Below, piece after piece: positions 40,620 to 49,406 of a DNA stretch of 64,000 nt. Source of the DNA: Anthracocystis setariae (Eukaryota > Basidiomycota > Ustilaginomycetes > Ustilaginales > Ustilaginaceae); assembly GCA_928724745.1 (NCBI GenBank), contig CAKMXJ010000007.1, positions 310,001 to 374,000 on the forward strand, read 5' to 3'. The notes under the pieces are model-generated. The model saw only the letters and a program-made list of their open reading frames with translations, ran no database searches and was not told the origin of the DNA. A program made the position numbers and the translations under genes. Numbering within the stretch: position 1 is the first letter of the stretch; each line of letters opens with the position of its first letter.

Positions 40620-40627
40620 CCACGTCA
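40620..40627 (-). promoter_or_regulatory. UPRE-like element (TGACGTGG on the minus strand)
   Basis: The octamer CCACGTCA, the complement of TGACGTGG, is identical to the XBP1-type unfolded protein response element. It lies 484 bases upstream of the bZIP start codon. Autoregulation of HAC1-family genes through such sites is known in several organisms, so this may let the spliced factor activate its own gene. A single octamer can also occur by chance. Confidence 0.45.
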
Positions 40628-41110
40628 ATCCATGGAAAGCGCAGCAGACACAGCCCCTTTGCCGCCTGCAAGCCAGCACGCATGCATGTCAACGTGCCAA
40701 CCCTTGCACTCACAGAGAGAGAGAGAAAGGGTTCCACGTCGACAGCTGCCTTTCTGTCTCTCCACCACCTGCGCTTTCCTCAATCCTCCTGGTCTGCCGT
40801 CTCTCTCCCCTCTCCTGACACAACTCACCTTCCACGTACACATTCCCTTACGCCTCTCCTAACACATACCTGCCCTCGGCTTCAACGCTTAGGGTTGCCA
40901 TCCTCCAAATCCACATTGCAACGCAGCTCATCACCTAACTCTGCACTTGGCACACTCTCTCTCTATCAATCTCCTCCTCTTCACTGAGTGCTGGAGATTA
41001 CTACATATCCCATTCGCCGCTGTCACCCTTCTCTCTAGCTACGACAGTGTTTCATCTCTTCCGCGTCTCGATTGTCCTCGCTCTCGTCGTCGCCACCTGT
41101 TTCATTCACC

Positions 41111-42921
41111 ATGTCGAGCTTTACATCATCTGCCCCTGCCTCCCCACAGCCGTCCTCGACGTCACCTATGGACATTGCATCATCCTCTCGCCTCCCAGAG
41201 CCTTCCATCAAGAAGGAAGCATCTGACGCAGCTCAGACTGACTCGAGCTCGACCAGCAAGAAGCGCACCAGGCTCGACATGGACGAGGACGACGAGGACG
41301 ATGACGACAATCTCCATGACTCGTCATCCACTTCTACACCTTCCAAGCCTGCCACTGGCAGCCGCAGGAAAGCCACTGACGAAGAGCGCAAGGCTCGACT
41401 CGAAGCTCGTCAGGCCCGGAATCGTCTCTCGGCCCAATATTCGCGTGAGCGCAAAAAGGCATATGTAGAGCAGCTCGAAGGCTCGGTCAACGCGCTCAAG
41501 GCAGAGAATGCTCTGCTTTGCCAACAGCGCGACCAGGACCAACTAATCCGCCAGGCTCTCGAGGCCAAGCTCAAGGAAGCTCAGCTGCGTATCGACACTT
41601 TTGAAAACTTGCTCCGCACCGTTCTTTTGCCCCCAACGTCGTCGTCGTCGTCGTCATCGTCGTTGTCATCGTCATCATCATCGTCGTCATCATCATGTTC
41701 CTCCTCCATGATCCCTTTTGTACCTTCCTCTTCATCGGCTTTCGCCGCTTCTCCCACTTCGGCAGTTGTTCCGCAGATTGATGCGGGACTGTCCGCCGAT
41801 CTCACGTCTAGCCTGTTGCAGGACAGTGTCCTGGCTAACAAGGAGGTCTCTTTGCCCGTGACGATTGCAGCGCCGGCATCGACCGCTTCCTCTTCCCTCT
41901 CCCTTGGCACTAGTGGCCAGCAATCTTCGAATGAAGGCGTTCGCCTCCCTGCAGCGGAGGCGACCTGCTCTGATGCACCATCCTCTCACAAGGATGCCGA
42001 GCTCGAGCAGTCCCAGCAGCGGATGTCTTCACACAATTCGATGGTGTTGCTAGCCACCAAGTCGCCAACGGAAGGGACGGAAGCAATGTCGATGCCAACG
42101 GCAGCAGCATCGCCATGCAAGCGTACCTCCCTGCCAACCAGAACGCCATCTTTGCAACACAGCAGTCGTCGACGATCGCGGCCATCTCGCGCACTCTGCT
42201 TGAGCATTCCGTCCAAGTCGCCAAAGCCGGCGTTGCCCGTGAAGCTGAAGCTCTGCTCTCCAAGTTTATCGACCTCGATGGCGCCAAATTCGCCAACGGT
42301 GACGAGACGACTAAGGCTCAAGATCAAGGTGCCGAAGCGACTGCCACCCCGACTCAACCTGTATCTGTGGGCTCGGTCGATCAAGCAGCAACAGCAGGTG
42401 CTGAACGAACAGCAGGCGCCGATGCAAGTCAGCTCGCAAGCCTGAGCGCCACCACCCACGCCACGGTGGGCTTGGGGGAGGAGGGAGAGATGGGCAGCAG
42501 TAGCAGCAGCAACAAGTTTGATTCGATCCACTTGGATGCTAGTATTGCCACCATGACTGACGAAGAACAGGACGAGGATGGTAACAAGCGGTTCTCGCTT
42601 CTCACTTCGGCCTTGCTGCCGAGCGAGAGGAACGTGTGGGAGCTCGCCACCGACGCGATGCTTCAAAACGTTTATTCGAACGACGGTACGATGGCGGAAG
42701 AGCGGGAGCTGGGTGATTCCAGCGTGTCGGGTACGGACTCGACGGATACGAGTGCCAGCTCTTCGCCGTTTGATTTGGTCGATCTCGAGATTGAGATTGA
42801 GGAGCCTCTGCAGTTGGAGATTGGACTGGATCAGATGATGTACAACAAGCAGCAGCAGGAGGTTGGGTCTTGCGTGGAGGAGGATTGGTCGAGTTTGTTC
42901 TCGGCAGGTCTCGTCGCTTGA
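41111..42921 (+). CDS. cib1: Hac1/XBP1/Cib1-type bZIP regulator of the unfolded protein response, made by unconventional splicing
   Basis: The start is the ATG at 41111 (CACCATG). Residues 85-165 are a bZIP domain. The basic region ARQARNRLSAQYSRERKK has Asn104-x7-Arg112, and the NRxxAQxSRxRK pattern fits Hac1/XBP1 rather than Gcn4 or AP-1 factors. A long poly-Ser run (TCG/TCA repeats, 41637-41699) follows. Unspliced, the frame ends at 42445 (444 aa) with an Arg/Ser/Pro-rich tail. Removing 41952-42016 joins codon 281 to a different frame that runs to 42921: 841 + 905 nt, 581 aa. The new C-terminus is acidic (DLVDLEIEIEEPLQLEIGLD), as expected for an activation domain. In Ustilago maydis, Cib1 is the known Hac1 homologue and also binds the developmental regulator Clp1. 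The name here rests on the domain and the intron, not on a search. Confidence 0.88.
41952..42016 (+). other. Unconventional (Ire1-type) 65-nt intron in the bZIP mRNA
   Basis: The 5' cleavage site lies in the 7-nt loop CTG|CAGC (41949-41955), held by a perfect 8-bp stem (41941-41948 with 41956-41963). The 3' site lies in the loop CAG|CAGC (42014-42020) on a shorter stem of about 4 bp. Both loops fit the Ire1 consensus CNG|CAGC. The segment has no GT..AG ends. Its length is 65 nt, which shifts the frame exactly as needed to reach the long acidic C-terminal frame. Neither frame can be read alone to 42921: the downstream frame has a TGA at 41971, inside the removed segment. Confidence 0.88.
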
Positions 42922-43385
42922 TTTGTTGGTTGTTGTTGGTGCCCGGTTGTACTGTACATTTAGTTGAAATGCTAGTTCTGCTCGTTTTCTCTCTCTCTTT
43001 CTTTCTTTCTTTGTTCGGTTTTGGTCTGTGGGTGTGAGGGGGTTCATGTGTTTGGTCTGGGGTGGTAAGTTTTGGAGGGTTTTTGGGGGCGATTGGGAAT
43101 GGTGGGAAGGGAGGGGGGGGGGGTGTTAAGGATTTGCGGAAGTAGTAGTGTAGTTGTGTGGTGTTGGGATTGCGTCGAGGGGAGTATAGTAGTGAGTAGT
43201 GAGTAGTAGTGGGAGTTTGGGGGTGGGGGGAGATGATTGAGAGCGAGACTGTGATATTACGAAGTGAGATTTGGGTATGGCCAAAATATGAATGAAAGAG
43301 AGAGAGAAGGAGCGGTATATAGAGGGAGACGATTAAAAATACAGTGTAGTAGTATACGAGAGAGAGGGGGGGGGTAAAAGGATGG
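42922..43385. other. Convergent 3' region of the bZIP gene and the 609-aa gene
   Basis: It contains GTACTGTAC at 42949-42957, a CTTT-rich stretch near 42990, and a very G-rich part at 43072-43125 with several runs of three to ten G. GAGTAGT repeats follow near 43190-43210. Confidence 0.6.
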
Positions 43386-45215
43386 TTAGAATTGGAGAGG
43401 GTTGTGGTTGAGGGAGGACCAATACCAGGATTCTACTAGAGGCCAGATTTGGGAGTAAGTTGTATCCGTAGAGACGAATGAGGAGGATTCTTCTGCCGTC
43501 GAGGAGGAGGAGGAGGAGGGGGGGAGGTGGTGGGTGGGGGGGATTGAGGAGTCGAGTTCATCGACTAGCGTATGGATGGATTCGAGGAGGGTTTGGGCTT
43601 CACGTTTCAGTTGCTCGATAGCGTTTGCATCGCTATCGGTGTCGAGATCATGTGCACCAGCAGCAGGGGAAGAGTTGCTTGGGAGAGCGAGTGTGCGAGT
43701 GCGCGGCGAGGTCAATGGCGATCGTACTGCGCCAGTCACGATAAATGGAGGTAGCGGGAACCAAGTTTCTTGATTCACCCGCATCAAAGGCGTAGTGGCA
43801 GCCACGGGGTTCGACGGTGTCAAGGTCGACGTCGAACAAGCCGACGATGGTCGCGAAGCGGAAAGCAGTAGAGGCTGCAGTGTAGCTGTCGACGTGCGCC
43901 CCGATGGCGAAACAAGACTCTCAGCAGAGACAGCTCGAGTGGCGTTCAGGATCTCCAACGACTCGTTCTGGGTCGGTCCTTGTGGGTCAATGAAACCGAT
44001 AAAGGGACTACTGAAAGCGTGCTTGTCCTCTGCGTCGGTTATTGAAGCACCCGAGCTTGGCGACAGATCATCGTTGGGCAATTGCAAAGAGAAAGGGTGA
44101 TCGCTCAGCGAGTCATTGGAGTACGTCGAATCCATCGAGTTTCTCGACATGGTAGACGCCGAAGAGCGCATCGACGGCGAGGCGAGACTGCTGCTTCCCG
44201 AGCTGTTGAGCCTGCTAGACACCTGCGGTGAGATCGGCGATTGCTGTGCTGGAAAGCTGTTGATGGATGGAGGAAATTCTCGCCTGTGTGAGGGGGAGGG
44301 TACAATGTCGAACAAAGGCTCATCATCGTCGCGATCTACGAGGCCGCCTAGGCTGCGAACGCGGCTTGACGAGCGTGTATGCTGGGAAGATCGAGGGGGA
44401 AACACAAAGTCGGTTTGAGTGGCGGGAGAGTGGCCTCGGGAGCGGTGCTGCCATGCCGATTCTTGCGTGATGGCTGGTGGTGCCGATAATGGACCTTTGC
44501 GCGCGTCTTTGATGATCTTGAGCTTGGCTGGGACTGGACCGTAAGTACGAGCGGAGCGTGGCTCTTGAATCTGAACTGATGGTGCGGCGGCAGTGCGGTC
44601 GTGGTCGCCGATGGAGATCTGATGGCTGCGTACTTGTGGCGCTTCTGTGACGGTGCCAAGCGGCTGCTTCTCATCGACACAAGCGAGCTGACTAGAAGGC
44701 TTGTATTGTGGAGCTGCGGCACCGGACTTGTTGGCTTGTTCGAAAAAGGCAGCCATGTCGCGGACGGAATGGCGATGTGACTTGTTCGAGGTGGTGGCGG
44801 AGGTGGTGTTGGCCATTAGAACTCTTTGAATGGCGATAGAAGAACCAAGCACGGACGAGATCGATTCGGAACGCGATGAGATACTATCATGGCCACCCAA
44901 ACGACGGCCATGACTCGAGGTGCGTGAGCGATCCGAGCCGAAAGCGAGGTCACTGTATTCGGAAGCGGAACCAATGCTGGACGGAGAGCTAAAAGTGAGG
45001 TCGAAGGAGGAATCGGAATCGGTCTCGTAGATGAGACGATGCTGTAGCTTTGTGAGTGCTTGTGGTGGATGCTGCGTGGCAGCGTGCTTGATCATGTTGG
45101 CATGCTTTGCGACGGAGAAGGAACGCGTGAAGGGAGATGTCAAGGGTAGAGCGAGTTGAGCTGCGTCGATGGGATCGGTGGTGCAGGTGGTAGAGCTGGC
45201 AAAGTTGCGACTCAT
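43386..45215 (-). CDS. Unrecognised, largely disordered Ser-rich protein
   Basis: One exon from the ATG at 45215 encodes 609 residues. I do not recognise it. Most of it is Ser/Thr/Pro-rich with many SP and TP pairs. Order-prone islands include LQHRLIYETDSDSSFDLTFS (about residue 60), HSVRDMAAFFEQANKS (about 150) and TYGPVPAKLKIIKDARKGP (about 225). A C-terminal helix EQLKREAQTLLESIHTLVDE (about 540-560) precedes the end IWPLVESWYWSSLNHNPLQF. The islands could be docking motifs, and the SP/TP sites suggest kinase control, but both are inference. The length of the frame and neighbour-like codon use support a real gene. Confidence 0.7.
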   Translation of the reverse strand: MSRNFASSTTCTTDPIDAAQLALPLTSPFTRSFSVAKHANMIKHAATQHPPQALTKLQHRLIYETDSDSSFDLTFSSPSSIGSASEYSDLAFGSDRSRTSSHGRRLGGHDSISSRSESISSVLGSSIAIQRVLMANTTSATTSNKSHRHSVRDMAAFFEQANKSGAAAPQYKPSSQLACVDEKQPLGTVTEAPQVRSHQISIGDHDRTAAAPSVQIQEPRSARTYGPVPAKLKIIKDARKGPLSAPPAITQESAWQHRSRGHSPATQTDFVFPPRSSQHTRSSSRVRSLGGLVDRDDDEPLFDIVPSPSHRREFPPSINSFPAQQSPISPQVSSRLNSSGSSSLASPSMRSSASTMSRNSMDSTYSNDSLSDHPFSLQLPNDDLSPSSGASITDAEDKHAFSSPFIGFIDPQGPTQNESLEILNATRAVSAESLVSPSGRTSTATLQPLLLSASRPSSACSTSTLTPSNPVAATTPLMRVNQETWFPLPPFIVTGAVRSPLTSPRTRTLALPSNSSPAAGAHDLDTDSDANAIEQLKREAQTLLESIHTLVDELDSSIPPTHHLPPSSSSSSTAEESSSFVSTDTTYSQIWPLVESWYWSSLNHNPLQF

Positions 45216-48200
45216 GATGCTTGCTTGCTTGCTTGCGCTGTTTATGATGGTGGTAAAGGACGAGAAGGAAGGAAAGGTGCGTGAAAGGATTTGACAAGCT
45301 TGATGTTGAGGTTGTGTCCAACTACCAGGCTGGTCGGATGTCTAGCTGAGAGATGGAGCAGGAGGAGGTCGAGACAGATGAAAGACGCTCGCGTCGGTCG
45401 ATCGAGCGTGGCGATGGCTTGTCCGAGCAGTGCAGAGTAGATAGGAGTGGCGTGTGGTTGGAATGCGCGGATCTGAGCCAGCAGCGGCGGATGATGTTGA
45501 CGGTAACGAGTCAAAGGTGGTCTACCAGAGACGGATTGACAGAATGAATGGGCGTGGCAAAGCGCAAGGTGTTGAGGAGGCGATGCAGGGGCACGAGTGA
45601 TGGTAGAGGAGCAAAGGGAAGCAAGAAAGCGAGCGAGCGAGCGAGATACGTTAGAAGAGGAAGCACGGATCTGTGCAGAGATGACGTGAATGTCGACCAC
45701 CAAGAAAAAACAAGTCGCATTCGCTCACGATTTCAGCTTCTCAGGGCCTCGAGCGGCGGGAAGGATGGTGTCGAACGGTTGCGATACTGTACTGAGGTCT
45801 ACAGTATACAGTACGCGTTCTTTGGCGGGTGCATTTGCGGCAGGGCGCTGTGGCCCGGCGTAAGGACCCAAGCGAGGGGGGGCGGCCGAAGCACAGGCGG
45901 TGTGCATGCATATTGGCTGTAGCGGCACTCTACTGTACAACCGACACTGTACCAAACGTGTCACTACAGTACTCTGTATTCATCTTGTATATGCATGCAC
46001 GCATGGCACTCAGCCAGCAAAGCGGCGGTTGAAAGCTTGAAATTTTGACAGCTACAGTACCAATACCCGACAGCTGTAGCTTCCACCTTATGCTTCTGTA
46101 TTTGCCCATGTCGATGGTGATGACCACCAAAACCAAGCTGTGGTGTCTCCGAGTCGCGTTGGTGGGCTCATGATACTGTAGGATGATCGTCTCTGGCAGT
46201 GTAGTGTCTGCTGTCGTTTTTGTGGACAGGTGGCTTGGCTACGTACGCGAGCCTCGCTTCAGCTGCACCTCCGAGAGGGGTTGAGTGACTTGACAACCAA
46301 ATTCAGTAAAGAGTAGCCTTAGATCAACGGGCGCATTTTGGATTAGCGCTCTGCTGATACGATTGATCGCCAAAAGAATTGGTACAGTAGAACCGTGATG
46401 GTGCAAGCCATCGGATTCTGCGCTGAGGTGGCGATCTCTTCATGTCTTGAGTCCACGGCTGGACCTCTGAAACCAGCACCTTTGTCGTTACGTCAAGGTG
46501 GGCGTTTATGATAGTCTAGAGTAGTGCTAATAACGTGGTTGGGCTGATAGCATGGCGCTACAACACAAGCGTCCCAATCGCTCGCAGCCGATAGCCCATT
46601 CATGATAGCGTCACGCCAACCCAAGGTCAAGGCTCGAGTCGGTGCAGAGCAGCTGTATTGCACCTATGTAAGGAGTGCATGCTGCGTCTCGGTCACAATT
46701 TTCTAGCCGAGAGGTTTCAGCTTTTTTTTTTTTTTTTACTTTTGTAAAAGAGCGCCCATCCCAATTCAGGGTCCACTTGCTCTCAGATCGGGAACAAGAG
46801 GCCAGATTTGAATGTTTTTTCATGCTTATTGTTAGAGCGCAAAAAAAGATACTTTGGACCTAATTAGGTATCACCAACTTCGGCCGAACATTTTTTCAAT
46901 CACGTGGCCTTTGACTTACACTCGAATGGGTTTAAATTCGCCATTTCAAAGATTCTGAAATCAGTGCAAAGGCGGTAGGCGGTAGGAGGTATGGGCATGA
47001 CAGTGCAATACAGATGGTTAGGCTTAGCCAGGGCAGAGTCAATCGATCCCAAGGCGAAAAGGTGTGCGTCGGCCATCCAGCCAATCAGCCAACCAGCCTA
47101 TCAGCCAGCCAAGCCAAGCCCAAGATAGGTCAGCCATCTCGAATTTTGGGTACAGAGTGGTGTTCGTTCGTTCGTTCGTTCGTTCGTTCGCTGAGCGCTC
47201 GCTGTCCACACCGCCGAGTTGAGTCGAGCTCGACATCTATACCTTCTTCTCCTTCCCTTTCCCTAGGTCACCTCTCATCCCCTCAAGACATATAATCAAG
47301 GTAAGCATGCCGCACAGCATCATCGGCATCACCTTTGACAACGTACAACCAGCGCATTCAGAGACAGCACGAATCGCAGAATCGACACAGAAACAGCACA
47401 CCCATTCGCAGCAGCAGCAGCAACAACAGCATGACACTTTGATGGACCGAATCTCTCAACCATGTACAACAACATGCAATCCGTACAAGCATACGACCAA
47501 CAGCAGCATCCAGCTACATTCAATCTTGCTCGCACCGCCGCTCGTGTTCGCCATATTCATCTCTAGAGCTCAAGTTGGAAGGAAAGTTTACAACCTCGAA
47601 AGGAATCGATGGACATGCATCTAATCTGGCAAAGATGATCCAGCCTAGCGCCAAGTTTGTCTGTACGCTGGCATTTGGGATTGAATGCTACTTTGCTGGA
47701 CGAAACAGGTTGGAAAAGGGTGAAGAATGCAACGGCAGCTGTTAGCATCGAATCGACAGGGGCTCCAACGCGGCTCTACCACGCAACAGCAAACAGTATA
47801 CTTGCAAGTCATGGCCTTCTCTGCGGGGATTACGAGATTCGGCATGGGCAATGACGTGAGAGGATCAGCAGCACCTGATGGACACGCTACGCACCATTCA
47901 GCCACATCTCAATCTCTTGCCAAGCGTTCTGCCCACCATTCTCTCATCATTCGGTGTTGCCAATCGCGTCTACTCTCGAGTCCATCCGACACTCTCTCAT
48001 GCCACGCCGCGACATCTGCCAGCCATTTCCTTGCCACATAATCCAGCTATGTAGCAAGTCTTTCGCCCTTTTTCTACACTTTCTGCAATTGTCTCCTTTG
48101 TCCGGTTGATGCGTTGCAAAAGGTGGTTTCAAACACAACCCGCGAAAAAGCATCAGAGAACTGACTTTTTCTTTCTTGACACTTCTCTTCTTCCTTCTCT

Positions 48201-48267
48201 CCCCACAACACTTGCTGCGACCTGCCATCTACTCGATCGCCCCTCCTCACACCCAATCAGATCCAAA
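45216..48267. other. About 3 kb mostly without a gene, between the 609-aa gene and ribosomal protein eS8
   Basis: From 45780 to 46400 it is crowded with the dispersed motif: 45785-45814, 45931-45938, 45964-45973, 46052-46060, 46173-46180 and 46382-46389. At 47075-47125 there is a degenerate CAGCCAAYCAGCC repeat (CCAAT-like), followed by (TTCG)n, a pyrimidine-rich stretch and the donor-like CAAG|GTAAGC at 47300. Short frames after this (for example one starting at 47462, MYNNMQSVQAYDQQQHPATF) look protein-like but I could not build a spliced gene. It may be a small spliced gene, a non-coding RNA or a leader of eS8. Confidence 0.4.
47161..47189. repeat. (TTCG)n microsatellite
   Basis: Seven TTCG units in an otherwise promoter-like, CCAAT- and pyrimidine-rich stretch. 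Confidence 0.9.
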
Positions 48268-48900
48268 ATGGGTATCACTCGTGACTCGCGACACAAGCGA
48301 TCGGCTACCGGTGCTCGCCGCGCCTACTACCGCAAGAAGCGCGCTTTCGAGCTCGGTCGTCAGGCTGCCAACACCCGTATTGGCGCCAAGCGTATCCACA
48401 CCGTCCGTGTTCGTGGCGGTAACCTCAAGTACCGTGCCCTCCGTCTCGAGTCGGGCAACTTTGCTTGGGGCTCCGAGCACATCACTGCCAAGACCCGTGT
48501 CCTCGGTGTCGTCTACAACGCCTCCAACAACGAGCTCGTCCGTACCAACACCCTCGTCAAGGGCTGCATCGTTCAGGTCGATGCCACTCCTTTCCGTCAG
48601 GCTTACGAGAAGCACTACGGCCAGCCCGTCACCACCAAGCGTCGTGCCGCCGGTCAGGGTGCCGCCGAGGCCAACGTTGACGAGTCCAAGGTTTCCTCCC
48701 ACGTTACCCGCAAGCTCGAGACCCGTCGCAAGGACTCCAAGCTCGACTCTCTTGTTGAGCAGCAGTTCGGTGCCGGTCGTCTGTACGCCGCCGTCTCTTC
48801 GCGCCCTGGTCAGTCGGGTCGCTGCGACGGTTACATCCTCGAGGGCAAGGAGCTTGAGTTCTACGTTCGTCGTCTCAAGGCCTCCAAGGGCAAGCAGTAA
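48268..48900 (+). CDS. RPS8: 40S ribosomal protein eS8
   Basis: The ATG at 48268 (AAAATGGG) gives 210 residues beginning [20 protein letters not shown], the invariant start of eS8. Further family blocks are [20 protein letters not shown] and [16 protein letters not shown]. The protein is part of the small ribosomal subunit. Codon use is strongly biased to C-ending codons (CGT/CGC, CTC, GTC), as expected for a highly expressed gene and more so than in its neighbours. The upstream 80 bases are a pyrimidine-rich tract typical of ribosomal protein promoters. The open frame extends upstream to 48106 but those residues are not eS8. The CAATCAG just before the ATG could be an acceptor of a leader intron. 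Confidence 0.97.
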   Translation: MGITRDSRHKRSATGARRAYYRKKRAFELGRQAANTRIGAKRIHTVRVRGGNLKYRALRLESGNFAWGSEHITAKTRVLGVVYNASNNELVRTNTLVKGCIVQVDATPFRQAYEKHYGQPVTTKRRAAGQGAAEANVDESKVSSHVTRKLETRRKDSKLDSLVEQQFGAGRLYAAVSSRPGQSGRCDGYILEGKELEFYVRRLKASKGKQ

Positions 48901-49406
48901 ACGCCACTCGTTTGCTGTTTGTCTCCTTTCCCTTTCCTTCCTTCACTTTGTATACTGTTTCAGATCCCTCGCTTTAGCATGGTAGCGGTGAAAAAAAAAG
49001 CATTCCATTCACCGCCTCATCCGCGCCGCCGCCTGCATATAAACAATTTTTTTCACCACCACCACCACCACCACCTCCTCCTCCTCCTCCTGGATATGAA
49101 GCCTAACCGAAAGCTTCACATTCTCCTCCTTTTGCTGTAACGTACGCAAAACCACACACACATTCACCACCCCAAAAAATTCTAGGCTAATGCAAAGCAA
49201 ATGCAATCCTTCGGTACATCTCTTGGGGTTGTGTAGAAATGAGTTTTGTGATAGCCTAAACAATTCTCCTAACTGGATGAGTCGCACGTTATCGAAACCA
49301 TCAAGACAAACGTGGGGAGAAGATTTGGCATTGACTCGAACCACAATGTGGGATTTACTCTCCACATGACCTCGGCGGAGAACACCGGGGGGGAAAGGGG
49401 GGGAAG
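48901..49406. other. 3' region shared by convergent eS8 and valyl-tRNA synthetase genes
   Basis: It contains a CAC/CTC trinucleotide run (about 49055-49092), a long-T stretch and AT-rich DNA near 49170. No gene is visible. Confidence 0.6.

Noticed and set aside
41951..42016. Sequencing frameshift or ordinary intron in the bZIP gene
   Set aside because: There are no GT..AG ends with a usable frame, while two Ire1-type loops give an exact 65-nt removal that restores a long coding frame.
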